Made by a program: the position numbers and the translations under genes. The notes beneath the pieces were generated by a model, which saw only the letters and a program-made list of their open reading frames with translations, had not been told where the DNA came from and did not search any database. Below are positions 9,306-20,520 of a stretch of 37,500 nucleotides of DNA, in pieces. Positions within the stretch are counted from its first letter, which is position 1; every line of letters starts with the position of its first letter. Source of the DNA: Prorocentrum cordatum (taxonomy: Eukaryota > Sar > Dinophyceae > Prorocentrales > Prorocentraceae); assembly GCA_963575745.1 (NCBI GenBank), contig CAUYUJ010015509.1, forward strand, positions 266,676-304,175, read 5' to 3'.

Positions 9306-11083
9306 TTGCCAAAATCACGCTGCGCCATCCTTGGGAGCTTGGGGGCCGCCACGAGCACTAGAGGCAGTCGACAGCTCTCAGCAACGAGGTTCGAGCTCCC
9401 CCCCCTCCTCTGGGGGAAGGCCCAGGTCGGAGGGTGCCAGTCCTTCTGCCGCTCCACTCCGACGGCGTCGTCCCCATCTTGTCGTCCTCGTCGTGTCGTC
9501 GTTGGTCGAAGCGCCCGCCTGGGGCGCCCAGTGATCGCGCTGCACACCGAGTCTCGCAGACCGCCACCGTGAGGGTGGCGGTGAGCTCGGCGAACGAGGA
9601 GCCGAGCGTCGGGTGGACGTGCACGTGGGCCGTCGAGGGCACTTCTTCAGAGCTTTTGATCTCGCTGGCCGAATCTCGTGGGCACAGGCACCAGCGACCC
9701 TCGTGTTTCGTTTTTTGTTTGCAGGCTCGCGTAGGGCAGTAGGGGTGCAGCCCGATGTATCTCACACGAGAGAGCAGGGCTGATGCAGGCGCCGCGGCGT
9801 CGGCCTCTCGCGCCCGAGGCAGAAGCGGGCCTCGTCGAGCGACCCCGTGGGGGTCGCCCTCTTGTCCTCGCAGCGGCTCGTGTGGACAGAAGCCTTCACC
9901 ACTCCTCCTTCGCGACCCTCCTGTGCGCTTTTTTCCACACGCTCTCGTGCGGCCAGTGTCCGGTGCGGCCCGTCGGCTCTGCAGTCGAGCTCGCGTCCGC
10001 CAGCGCTGTGAAAAAACATGTGCGGACTGGCGTGCGCGTGTGCTGGCGCGAGCGAGCCCCAGGAGTCGAAGAGCCGGCGCGGGCGAGCCCCAGGAGTCGA
10101 AGAGCGTCATGCCAGCGCTGGCCAATACCCCAGGATGCTGCCCCATTGGGAGGCACCAGCGATACACCTGCGCCGATCTGGTCCTCAGGATCCGCGTACT
10201 TGTACGCCTTCCTTGCTAAGCCAAGGCGCGTATTCGCCGATCGTGGGTCCAAGCTGGGCCTGGCCAGGATCTGTGATGGTGTGCTGTTGGCGTCCTCCAG
10301 CGTCCAAGTTGACACCCCAGGCTTTCTCTGTTTGGCTTTGATCAGTGTGCAAGGTGAGTGTGGCCGTGGCGACGAAGGCCTCCAGGGCTTTCCTCAACAA
10401 GGCAACGGAAGGTCAAGATAAGAGCCCGCATGGGTGTCCATACGAAGAGGCTGAGAGGGACGGGCTGAGGCGCCCAACTATAGTACATGATCGCCAACGT
10501 GGACCCCAAGGAGTAAGTTATTCGCAAGAGGGTTAACAACCCTATGGGCGGACAACAGGGCCGTCGGGTTTTAGAACGTGGCGATGAGCGAGCAGGGAGT
10601 CGCAACAGCCAGAGCAAGGTGGACCCCCCTGTGACTGGCGACGCGGAAATAGCAACCGCCAGGACCAGCCAGACCGGAGACCGCGTGGACCAGGGACCGC
10701 ACCAGGCATAACCGAGCCCTTCGGGCAAGAACCCCTGCCTGGGGAAAACGGTGCTGCAGAAGAGGCGGGCGGGGGCTTTGTGCGGCGCGCCAAGGATGAC
10801 GGCGTGTGTGCAACAGGCGCATCAGATTCGAAGCCGGCCTGCCAGCGGGTGCCCCACGGAGTTCTCTCACTCCGCGGTGCCACCCCTTGGCAGTTGACAA
10901 ACATTTCGGGGGAAAGCGCACCCCCCACACTTCTGAAGTGCAGCTTCCGTATCGTATCTTCCAACACGGCAGGGGCCGTCCTTGGAAGGGCCCAGGGGGC
11001 TTCTCATCCCCCCAACCCCCCAGGCAATCACCCGGGAACCCTCCCAGGAAGGGCCCCGCTTTCCGAGAGGCCCCTCGTTTTCT
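9306..11083. other. Part of the first large intron; no confident gene
   Basis: GC-rich sequence with many overlapping open frames on both strands and no recognised family. Strong-looking acceptors (pyrimidine run plus ttgcag) occur at about 9723, and ttttcgcag at 11084-11092, so unrecognised exons are possible. A 31-bp-period direct repeat sits at 10052-10105. Confidence 0.45.
10052..10105. repeat. Direct repeat, 23 bp, period 31
   Basis: gcgagccccaggagtcgaag plus agc occurs at 10052-10074 and again at 10083-10105. Confidence 0.9.
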
Positions 11084-11277
11084 TTTCGCAGGCCGCCCCC
11101 GGCTCCGCACCACCCCCTGGTGTTTGCGTGCGCCACCGAAGCTGGCGTCCTCCTCCGGGCGGGCGGCGCTCCTCGCCCCCGCTCGTGGCGCTCCTTGACT
11201 TCGCCTCCCGCTCGCCCCCGCTCGCCGCGGGGTCGGCCGCGTCGAGCTCCACTTGCCGCGCCGCGCTTCGCCCGCCC

Positions 11278-11820
11278 TCCTCCGCCTCCTCTTTCTCCTC
11301 TGTCCTTCTCCTCCTCCTCCTCCTCCTCCTCTCTCCTCCTCTTCCTCCTCCTCCTCCTCCTCCTCCTCCTCCTCCTCCTCCTCCTTCAACCTTCCCCCTT
11401 CCACCTTCACCTTCCTCCGTTCTCCTCTTCCTCCTCCTCCTCCTCTCCTCCTCCTCGTCGTCCTCCTCCTCCTCCCCCTCTCCTCCTCCCTCCTCTCCTC
11501 CTCTCCTCCTCCTCCTCCTCCTCCTCCTCCTCCTCCTCCTCCTCCCCCTCCTCCTCCCCTCTCCTCCTCCCTCCCTCCCTCCTCCTCCTCCTCCTCTCCT
11601 CCTCCTCCCTCCCCCCCTCCTCCTCCTCCTCCTCCTCCCTCCTCTCCTCCTCCTCCTCTCCTCCCCTCCCCTCCTCCTCTCCTGCTCCTCCTCCTTCCCG
11701 TCCTCCCCCTCGCTCTCCTCCTCCTCCTCCTCCTCCTTTTCCTTCCAATCTCTCCTCCTCCTCCCTCCTCCTCCTCCTCCTCCTCCTCCTCCTCCTCCTC
11801 CTCCTCCTCCTCCTCCTCCA
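11278..11820 (+). repeat. CTC/CCT pyrimidine tract
   Basis: About 540 bp of almost pure C/T in mostly CTC triplets. It ends 25 bp before the acceptor of the candidate exon at 11846, so it could act as a very long polypyrimidine tract. Poly-Leu/Ser/Pro and poly-Glu/Gly open frames in it are artefacts of the period. Confidence 0.95.
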
Positions 11821-11845
11821 CCCCCTTGGGCGCGCCGCGTCGCAG

Positions 11846-11888
11846 GCCCGGGGGGTACAACCTGACCGAGCTCGAGGTCTTCGGCGAG
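11846..11888 (+). CDS. Tentative exon: segment preceding the Q motif of the DED1/DDX3-like helicase (N..LE.FG)
   Basis: A 540-bp CTC-rich tract (11278-11820) is followed by cgcag (11841-11845) and an open segment reading PGGYNLTELEVFGE. Ded1/DDX3 proteins have an N-x-x-LE-x-x-[IL]FG-type segment shortly before SGI[ND]FD, which here begins the next exon at 21915. With a GA donor at 11889 the exon ends in phase 0 and joins 21915 in frame; its first base completes a codon begun in the exon ending at 7464. It is short and rests on motif resemblance plus phase agreement. A donor a few bases later (11893) would break the frame. If true, the following intron is about 10 kb and contains the copia element. 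Confidence 0.45.
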
Positions 11889-12160
11889 GACCGCGGGCGT
11901 CGCCGTCCCCGCAGGGCCCTGCTGGCTTGGGGCAGCATGCCCCAGGGGTTCCCGGGACGAGGAGGGGTGAGGATGATGATGGAGAGGAGGAAGATTTAGA
12001 ATCATGCGATCAAGCATAAGACGAACATAGTATTGGTAAGGCAAATCGTAATGCGAATGATGGAATGCTACTACGAATGCGATGCGAATCGTAGTTTGCG
12101 TACGAGTGTTAACACTACACATGGTTAATACCACTGAGAGTACCAGCATGCTAATTCAAA

Positions 12161-12184
12161 TCATACCAAGCGTACTTGGTATGA
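12161..12184. other. Perfect 10-bp-stem hairpin
   Basis: tcataccaag, loop cgta, cttggtatga. It lies in an AT-richer segment (about 12000-12340) with repeated atgcgaat-like words. Function unknown. Confidence 0.7.
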
Positions 12185-12412
12185 CAGCGAAAGTAACGAT
12201 GCGAATGCGAGAAGGCGAATAATACGAACACGGGTGCGATTCAGACAATTGAGGACCATTTTCTTAACAATCATACGAATAATTCTAACGATCAGAAGTT
12301 GAGTAGTAAGAAGAATAAGAGGAAAAGGGGGAGGACAAGGATGAGGACAATGATGAAGGAGGAGGAGGAGGATGGGGAGGAGGAGGAGAAGCAGGAGGAG
12401 GATGCGGAGGAG

Positions 12413-12553
12413 TGTTGCTGGCCTCCAGATTTTGACTCGTAGACTTGTGTAGTCTCTCAAGGGTGACCTGCCAAGCAGGTCGAGTGACAGATCGTTGATT
12501 CGTGTTTCATTTTTGGTTTAAGGTAACACATTCTTTCACCTCTCGTGTCCGCA
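12413..12553 (+). repeat. 5' LTR remnant
   Basis: Starts tgttgctgg after a GGA repeat and ends gtccgca just before the primer-binding site. The confident part is 12446-12553, aligned with 20586-20692; the upstream third matches the other LTR only weakly (tccagat.., ctcgtag / cttgtag). Contains a spliced-leader-like stretch at 12500-12523. Confidence 0.7.
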
Positions 12554-12557
12554 CAGT

Positions 12558-12569
12558 TGGTAGCGGAGC
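12558..12569 (+). promoter_or_regulatory. Primer-binding site (initiator tRNA-Met type)
   Basis: tggtagcggagc, two substitutions from the usual copia tggtatcagagc, beginning a few bases after the LTR end. Confidence 0.7.
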
Positions 12570-12572
12570 GGG

Positions 12573-13617
12573 GTGCCGCCGGGGTGCCATGAGCGCTGGC
12601 AGGCCGGGCTGCTCGACGGCTCGAACCTGTTCGGCGTCCGAGTGCTCCCGTCGAGCGCTGTGTTCGGCCAGCGAAGGCGTATGGAAATCCACGGCTGTGC
12701 CATGCCAACCGACACAGAAGGCGAGAAGGTGGTTTCGATGGCAGTCATCGATGGCTCAGGTGCCGGCCCGCAGCCAGGAGGTGCGCCGGCGAAGCCAGCA
12801 TTCATGAGGGACGACGCAACAGTCACCAGGGGCGAGCTTAAGGGTTTGATTTCCGGCATCGTACGGGACGCATTCGGGCAATCAGCGAACTCAGCGACCG
12901 CGACTTTCTCTGGAGGTGTTGGCCAAGACCACGGGAATATGAGCGACATGCAGAAGGCGGACGACGACGGCTGGCGGCTGGGGGATCAAGGATCCCTGGG
13001 AGACCAGCGACCCCTGGAAGTCCTCCTTTGGCCAGCCTGTCGACAGCAAGAACACCGACCAGTCGTGGCCAGGATCTTGGCAGGGCGGCCAGTTCAGCAG
13101 CTGATATGACGGCAGCGACTGGGACGGCAGCTGAGGCGGAAGTAGTGGCGGCGGCAGGGGCAAAAGTGACTACAGCGACCCACTGGCATGGCCGGAATGT
13201 CGTCAGTGAAAGTTTGCGCTCCAGCTCTGGGACCTTCATGCCGCCGTCCCCATTCGGCGCCGCGCAGAAAGTTGGTAAACGTGGTCGACTGGCGCTTCGA
13301 GTCCAATTCCGACGACATTCCACACTAAACTGTTATATGACAGCTGCATGGAATTAGTGTTGACCAAGATGGGTATGATCATCGGCGAACGAGCTGGTGA
13401 CGAGCTCAGGAAATTCGGCCGCAAGGTGTTCTTCGAAACCACCACAGAGCCCAATGAGTCGTTGCCCCAGCTCGTCGCGCGTGAAGATGCTCCACTGATC
13501 GAGGTAGAGGGCAACGATGTCTCGATGTCGTCAAAGCTCAAGTCAAGGGTCGGCGCGGGACTGACCCCGCAGGGCCTCCGGAATCTGAGGACTTTGGCGC
13601 TGAGCGATTCCTCCTAG
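12573..13617 (+). pseudogene. gag-like region of the copia element, frame-broken
   Basis: Frame 1 reads MEIHGCAMPTDTEGEKVV...KPAFMRDDATVTRGELKGL..., coherent to about 12990. A second frame then continues DPWKSSFGQPVDSKNTDQSW. A third, from about 13340, reads MELVLTKMGMIIGERAGDEL...LTPQGLRNLRTLALSDSS and stops at 13615-13617. Tryptophan/glycine-rich disordered sequence followed by a helical segment is compatible with a capsid precursor. No zinc knuckle is visible. Assignment rests mainly on position after the primer-binding site. Confidence 0.45.
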
Positions 13618-13749
13618 GACGTCCCAACACAGGTGCCATGCTAGCATCCGACGACGATTGCCAGCCAGGCCTCTGGCGAGCCTCGTCCGGGTGCTCAGTT
13701 TTCCTCCTCCCCTCATCTTTCTCTCGGCCAGTCTGAGGTCGGTGGCTAT

Positions 13750-16610
13750 CACGATGACGGCGATCAGGAGCCATGCGGCGAGTATGACGAGAAGCCCAAT
13801 CTCGAGCGACGCGGACCAAGACGATATCGAGGCCCTGCTCGCCGAGCTGGACATCCTCGACATGGGGTGGGTCGACGACGCGCTCGCGATTCTTGAGTCG
13901 AAGAGCACGCGTACTTGTAAGCGCAGCAAGGACTTCAAGCGTGCCGCCCCGGCGTGGCCGTGGCGGCGGACGCGCCCGCATTTCGAATGTCAATATCTGG
14001 GGTCTTCGAGATTGAGGTCTGGATTTGCTTCAGAATGTTCTGACCTTGGACACTCTCGCAGAGAGGGTTCCACTCGCGCGCCTAGGTTCGAGGCGTCGCG
14101 CGGTGGATACCGTGCGAACGTTGCGCGAAGACTGCCGTGTTCCAAAGGCTGCCATTCGGCGTTGCCCGTTCCTGACTCCTGACGCTGACGCTTTCTAGCT
14201 TGGCAGCCGTTCGTATCCCGAGATGTCGGCCGCGGGGGCCGCGCGCGTTCCACAAGGAAGGGCCCCCGATCCTATTTTTCAGAACCAGGACAGGGAGTTC
14301 GAGGGCCAGGGCGTCGACGGGGTCTACCAGCGCCAAGCCAGGCAGCCAGAGGACGAAGGTATCTTGGGACACCGGGCGCCGCGACAGAGCGAATCAGCGG
14401 GGCTCTCGAGAGCTTAACTACGACGTCTATGCGTCGCGGGCCCAGGTAGCGGGCGCACATGTGGTCGGGGCCTCAGAATCCCAGGGGCAAGCCGATACGT
14501 TCTGTCGAGGGGCGAGTGCGGGGCCCTCCCTGAGGGCACTATCACTTGGGTTGCACTTTGTCGGTTCCGTAGCTTGTCTCGGCCCGAGCCGCGTCGGCAT
14601 TTCAGCGGACCGCGTTCCCTTCTCTCAGAGACGCCGCCTACAAAGCTGCCGGCGCCGCGATTTGGCTTGTGGTGGCCGCCTCAGTCCTCTGGGCCCATCG
14701 GCGGGAAGGACGAGCTGGCGGCTCGCGAGGCGACTCGCGCCTATCCGAGGTTCAGGAATGCTTTGCTTTTGGGGCAGCGCGCCTCCGGAGAATCCGATTC
14801 AGGCGGACATGGTTGGGGGAGATCTGCGCTGGGTGCGGCGTCGGGGAACCAGGAGAGCGCCGCGAGCCCCCCGCCTCCTCGGGGACCACCTCTGGCAGAG
14901 CCCAAGGCGGATCCAATTCTGTGGTCGGCCGCGGCGGCCGCGATGGAGTAGCTTCCCACGGCGCCATCTCCGCCGGCAGCAGCAGATGTGCAGGCGCAGC
15001 CTCCACCGCCGTGCAAGTCCCCATTGGCGGACTATCCAGAGCCTCCGCCGCTGACAGGGCTCGCAGGCTGAGTTCACCTTGCTCCAGGACCTCCCTGGAA
15101 GCCGCCGCCTATGATGCAGCCGGGGCCCTCGACGCCTCGGGCATCTCCGACAGCGGCATACTCGACGTTGCTTCTGGGGGCGCTTCCGACGCCGGCAAGC
15201 GACCGGGCGCCAGCCAAGCCTCCGCCTAACCCCGCTCCAGCGTGCGATCGCCTGCATTGCAGGGCGCCGTTCGCTGCCGCGGCGACTGGCGCGGCGGCGG
15301 TTCGGAAAGCGCGCGGCGCGGCGCTCGGCTGGCGTTGGCGCCGCGGAGGTCATCAGCGAGCGCCGGATGGGGGGCGCCTCGTCCAGCGGCAGAAGCGGCC
15401 AGGTCGTGGGCGGCCTCGGCTCGCTGAGCGGAGGGCATTCTGCTGAGCGATCAGGGTTTCCGCGAAGGCGCTGCTGCCTTGCCGACAGAGGCAATCTCTC
15501 GGCCCTGCCCCAGAGTTTGAGCAGGCAGCTTCATGGGGTGCCGGGGGAGATGCGAGCAATTTACCTTGCGCAAGAGGCCATCGAGCAGGTGATGGCGATT
15601 GTCAGCCAGGCCGAGAACGCCCCCGCGCCCCGCGGAGACGCGAGAATACTTCGAGTCGATGTGCAGCCCGCGATCCACGTGCAGCGCCCCCCGTGGGGGG
15701 CTCCGGCGAGGTGCCGGACTCCATCGACGAGAACGTCCAAGCGGTCGCGAGCACGATGCGCCGCCTCGGGCAGTCGATCGGGCAGCTGGGCGACATTGCG
15801 ATGCAGGTGGGTCACGCGGTGGCCCGGCGCTCTTAGATGAGCGGCGGAGCGCCGCGAAGAGACCCCCGGGTGCCGAGCCAAGGGCCCCCCCAGGCAGACG
15901 GCCGCCAACAGTGGAGCATCGGGCAGTGCAGTCCCCAGTCCAATCCACCAGCACGGAGCGGACTCAGCCGCGGCATCCACTGCGACAGCCCCCATTGCGA
16001 CAGCGACAGGTGCGGGGGCGACGCGGTGGTCGCTGCCTCCCGCCCCCGAGTGGCCGACCGTTGGATCCCAAGATTGAGAGGTCGTTCAGGACGCGGCCAT
16101 CCTTGAGGCTTGTATCGGGGCGTGGAAGCGCCGGCGTTGATTGTGTCTCTCGGCGCGCCTCACTGAGTTCAGCTGAGCTACTTCTGATGCCTGCGCGGCG
16201 CAAGGAGTGCATCGGGGCGTCGAGTCTACCGTCGGCGCGGCCCCTGTAGGCCCTGGGCCCTTCCCTGGGGGCTGGCGATCCAGCGGGCCCCGAGTGGGCC
16301 AGCGGCGACGTGCGCAACGACGACCGCGAGGTCGCCCGCGGTCGATGGTCTCGCGAGGCCTTCCGTAAGCAGGCGCAGTCCGGCCCCTGGGTCTTGGTCG
16401 AAGATGAGATGGGCCGCGGGCCCCGTGGCGCTCGGGCGGCTTTCATGGAGGTTATCTTTTCCTCCCGCGTGGCCCCCGAGGATGCCATGTGCGGTGCCAC
16501 CGTGGCCGAACGCGCCACTCGGGCACTTAAAGCGCGACGGGCTCGGAAAACGGATGTCTGGGAGCTCCCGCGACTGATCGAGATCGTTGCTCCAGAGATT
16601 ATCTGGTCAT
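13750..16610 (+). pseudogene. Unassigned internal region of the copia element with coding remnants
   Basis: Coherent stretches in changing frames: DADQDDIEALLAELDILDMG near 13810-13870; a leucine-rich stretch around GLDLLQNVLTLDTLAERVPL near 14020-14075; a hydrophobic segment around AAIWLVVAASVLWA near 14660-14695; a helical segment SIDENVQAVASTMRRLGQSI near 15720-15780; and a 100-residue open frame at 16310-16612 (..GRWSREAFRKQAQSGPWVLV..). None is recognised. It could be C-terminal gag, protease and integrase N-terminus, captured sequence, or a nested insertion. Confidence 0.35.
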
Positions 16611-17339
16611 GATCCGAATGTCGGGCACTCTCCGTGGTAAGTCGACAAAAGAATAATCGGATCGACCCGCTCGCGTGACAGTTGTCGTCGGATGTGGGCC
16701 TGGGATCTGACCTTGTGCTGGGACATCGTCACGTGCCGACGCAGTACGGGGGCGTCCCCAGGGGGCCCGAAGCCATGCAGCTAGTTGCTTTGTTGGCAGG
16801 GGCCAAAAGGCCCAGGGTCGACATCTGTGTCTTTGGACTGAAGAGCAACGATTGAGAACTCGACGAGAAGACGAGCGGCTTCCTGTCCAACCATCCTCGC
16901 GTCATCCGGCGGCTGGATGGCCGCCTGCGCGCTGGCGATCATCGCCGCGCTGTGCTGGGAGGCGGCCGCGTCTCGACTGGAGCGGGCGTCTACCCCGAGG
17001 CCCTCGTCCGATTGGTGGCTCGCGCGGTGTCTGAGCACAGGGGTGGCGCGTCAGGGCGTGCTCGCCACGCCTGGATGGGGCAGGCGGATGGTGAGTTCAC
17101 CGGCCAGCTAACATCATCCGAAATAGCTTCGCAAGACGTTTTGTTCTTCATGCGCCTCTCCTGCGGGCTCGCGGGGGGCGATCGAAGGACCTGGTGGAGG
17201 TGCCGGGGGCCAGGGGGGCCCGGTCGAGTCGGAAGTCAGCGAGGATTCGCGAAACTCGACCGCCTGACGGGCGCCCAAAGGTTAAACCCGACGAGGGGCC
17301 GACTGAAGAAGAACAGGGGTTAGTGTTCAAGCTTCGCGT

Positions 17340-18137
17340 GAGCATGAGTCACTCAGAGAGCCGCGCGCCCGCCGGGGCGGGGGGGAAGCGACATTTCCCC
17401 ACCTGGATTGGAGACAAGGTCAAGTGCTCCAAGTGCGCGGAGAGAGCTCGGAGCGACGTGCGTCGTCGAATAGCCTTTCCCAGGGCCCGCAGTTTCTATC
17501 TCTTTGTCGGGGCTGGCTTTCAAAGGGGCATCCTGCCCTCGTGTCCCAGGCGCTCGAGCGGCGTCGGCGTGGAGAGCCTTCGTCGGCAATCTGCAGACCC
17601 CCAGGTGCCCCGCGCTTTCTGCTATCTGACGGAGGCCCGGAGTTGTCGGAACGGCGCGCCCGCGGCGTGGAGTAGCTGGGCATCTTGCGTCGCGCGTGCG
17701 ACGCCGACCCCCCGTGGCAAACTGGTCGGGCAGAGCGCCGCGGAGGCTTGGTGAAGGGCCGCGCCGCGGCCGAGATCGATTCCGGCTCGGCCCCCCCCGC
17801 CGCGCTGGACGGGCGCCATTCATCTAGCGTCCGCCGTTCATCTCCGAGGAAGGCGGGCGGCGGGGGGCCGACCCGCGAAGCTACTTCCGAAGGGCCAGAG
17901 GTGTCCGAGGGCCCCGACCTTCCCCCTCCTTCCCTCCGCTGGCTGCCGCCGCTCCCTCTCCTGCCTCGCCCGCGGGCGCTCCTCCCAAGGAGGGTGCGGC
18001 TCCGCGGGGGAGGCTCCGGCGGCCCGCCGACGTCCCGCGGCGCGTCCGGGCCCGGCCGGGGACGGCCGCGGGCCGCTCCTGCAGGGGCCCGCCGGAGGTC
18101 CAGAGAGCCAGGACAAGCTCCGACGATGATAGGTTGA
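17340..18137 (+). pseudogene. Integrase (rve) core remnant of the copia element
   Basis: One frame carries KVKCSKCAERA (zinc-finger-like CxxC, about 17422), a sheet-like LSLCRGWLSKG segment, then RFLLSDGGPEL at about 17613-17645 (second catalytic Asp region of the DDE core) and, past an in-frame TAG at 17673-17675, PPWQTGRAERRGG (region of the catalytic Glu). The WQxGRxERxGG box is typical of copia integrases. The single stop and the lack of a clean start mean it is inactive as it stands. Confidence 0.7.
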
Positions 18138-18599
18138 TGGGTCGGCGACGGCCCCGGCGGTTCCGGGCGTCGATGCCGGGCCGGGCGCGCTGAAGGTGGC
18201 CCAGCCAAGTCGCGCCGTGTCGGCGCGGGTGCGCGATTTCGAGAATCGGGGCCCCAGCTCAGGGGAGCGTCGAGGTCTCCATCCAGAGGGGTCCGACCAG
18301 GAGAATCTGCGGATGGGGGCCTTCAAAAGAAGCCCCGATACCTGGAGGTTGTTCGGTGCTTCCATTCGGCGAGTAGGTATGATGGGCTGGAGTGGTTTTG
18401 GAAGACGGCGGGGCTTTCGTCGCTTGCCGCGGCGGCGAGGTGACCATGGGTTGCCTGGTCCGGCCGAGAGGGCCAAGTTCGAGATCTCTAGCTTGAGGAA
18501 TGGGAAGCCATGGAGGGCGCGGGGGCTGTCGAGGTCGCGCCGTCAAGCCAGGCCAGGACCGTCCAGGAGCTCGGGGCCGATCGCGCCATCTCGGGCCGG

Positions 18600-19484
18600 A
18601 TGGTCCGCAGGTGTACGCCGATGGAAGGCGCTTTTGCGGGGCCGGATACCAATTCCAGGTGGCGTGTGCGTGGCCGCAAAGACTTGGATTTGGCAGCGTT
18701 CGAAGTCCACCCCCCTTCCAAAGCGTCGGCTATACCATGTTTATGCAGGTGTCCATGGATCTCGGGCTGTACTGTCGCAGCGCAGACTTTAGAGCGCGTT
18801 CTGCCAATTCGACAAGATGAGTCGTGCGCAGGGTGGGATCAATGTCGAGCCTCGCGAGGGGATTGACCTTGACCCTTGCTTCCTGATTCATCTCCCAGTG
18901 AATGTCTACGGGTTAGATGATGCACCCATGGCATGGGCGCGTTCGGTCGTCCGGTATTTGATTGCCCGCGGATTTTCTCGTTCGTTGCTGGAACTTTTTC
19001 GTGGGTGAGATATTGCGAGACGGGGCGCGTCGCAAACGTGATGCGGCTGGAAGTCGACACCTTTCTCGCTGGTGGCGCTTCCCAGGAGTATCGAAAACTT
19101 TTGCGCGGGATCCTCGAGGGTTTGTTTCGGTTCGGTTCGGTTTGTCACCGAGGGCTTGTGAACCTCGCTGGCAGGAGGGTGACTATGGACAAGGACCGAG
19201 TCTTTCTCGATCAAGAGTAGAATGTATTGGAAGGGGTCAAGCCTTTGATGATGGCACAAAGGCGCCTATCTCGCAGGGGTTCTCCTCTGGATCTGGTGGA
19301 GCTCAAGGCTGCGCGCTCTGTCGTGCGCAAGTTCAACTTCGTCGGGCGTGCGGCCTGGCCCGAGGCGGCAGGCGTTGCCGTCGTTCTTGCTGGTCGTCTC
19401 CGTGCTGCTACCGCTGGCGATGTGACCCCCGTCAACAAGCGGGCTAGACACCGGCGCTCGATGGCTTCTATGGGGCCTGCTTGA
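18600..19484 (+). pseudogene. Reverse transcriptase remnant of the copia element
   Basis: Starts near DLDLAAFEVHPPSKAS (about 18690), changes frame at least three times, then reads HLPVNVYGLDDAPMAWARSV at about 18887-18946 (the YGLxxAPxxW box of copia RT). In another frame LEVDTFLAGGASQEYRKLLR (about 19048-19107) covers the position of the xVDD catalytic motif, with the second Asp replaced by Thr. After an in-frame TAG at 19218-19220 follow LEGVKPLMMAQRRLS and the connection segment KFNFVGRAAWPEAAGV. Multiple frameshifts, two stops and a lost catalytic Asp show long decay. Confidence 0.8.
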
Positions 19485-20022
19485 TTATCTGGATGCTGGG
19501 CCCCGATCGGGTGTCTTCTATTTTCTTGTCAGATGCCTGCGGCGCGGGCTTCGCTCGCGGCCTGCCCGACGAGCGTGGCCTTCCAGCTGATCTTACCCAA
19601 GGAGCCTGGATGGTGTAAACTGGCCACAGATCGGCGCTACAGAACCAGGCTGTCCGGGCATCTATCCAGGGCTGGAGATCGTCCAAGCTTCTCCGGGAGG
19701 TGCCGTCCACCCTGGCCGCAGAGACGCAATTTTTATCGGCAGCCGTGGCAGAAGCTCAGTTCTTTCAGGTTCTCAATCGCGATGTGTTTCGCGACGCCGA
19801 TGCCCTGGAGTGTCGAAGAACGTCCGGCCCCTTTATTATGCTACCACGGTGTGACTTCTTTCTGGGCTCGCGTGAGCGCCGCGTCCATGTGGTGGTGGAC
19901 GCAAAGCACATCTACGATACGATGCAGACGGAGGGGAAAACGTTCGCCAAGGACGGGCGCACGGCAATCGACCTGGCAATAATCAGTGAATCTTTGGAGC
20001 GCGCACAGGGACATGTGGGATA
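19485..20022 (+). pseudogene. RNase H remnant of the copia element
   Basis: SDACGAGFARGLPDERGLPA at about 19529-19588 corresponds to the SDA..G start of copia RNase H and stops at 19618. A second frame continues QNQAVRASIQGWRSSKLLRE...STLAAETQFLSAAVAEAQF (the E-containing STAEAE region) and VHVVVDAKHIYDTM...KDGRTAIDLAIISESLE to a stop at 20020-20022. The motif order is intact but the reading frame is broken. Confidence 0.8.
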
Positions 20023-20343
20023 GGTGACCCACGGGCGCATGCCGTTGACGCACTCATCAAAGAAGACGTCACATAATGTAGCGCTGCTCTGTTCGACTTG
20101 ATGACCCATGGCCGACGCATACTCATCCATGAGGACGTGCCCGAAGTCAACCCTAGGCCTAGAGAGTCGCTCCCATGCCGCCTCCAGAGACGCGCTCTCC
20201 CCAGATTCGCTAGATGCGTGGGCCCGGTTCCAGGAGACCATGATTTTCGAGATTCCCAGTTGTGGTGGTGGTGGTGCTTTGGTCGGTTCGTCCTCCGTCC
20301 TTCCTCAATCCTTCTTCCCTCCGCTTTCCGACAATCGCCACAA

Positions 20344-20452
20344 TCTCTGTCCCAATACTCTCTCATTCTCTCTTCTCTCTCTTTCTCTTTCTTGTTTTCC
20401 TGTGCAGCTCTCTCTCTCTCTCTCTCTCTCACACTTCTCTCTCACTCAGCAG
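20344..20452 (+). repeat. CT-rich tract with (CT)n
   Basis: Pyrimidine-rich sequence culminating in (CT)13-type dinucleotides near 20408-20432, in the 3' non-coding part of the copia element. A short purine run (ggagaaggggg, about 20454-20465) follows and might be the polypurine tract. Confidence 0.7.
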
Positions 20453-20520
20453 CAGGAGAAGGGGGTCGCCCTTGAAAGCAGGGCGGACTCGCGCCATTCA
20501 GGGGTGCATGTTTGTGACAC

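Noticed and set aside
9434-9742. Possible exon TVRVAVSSANEEPSVGWTCT.. on the + strand, with a competing minus-strand reading
   Set aside because: Both strands are open and equally plausible, with no recognised family; kept only as unassigned sequence.
10571-11938. Very long open frames on both strands (up to 455 codons) rich in Glu/Gly/Arg or Pro/Ser/Leu
   Set aside because: They arise from the CTC-rich tract 11278-11820, whose period of three keeps all frames open; there is no non-repeat domain.
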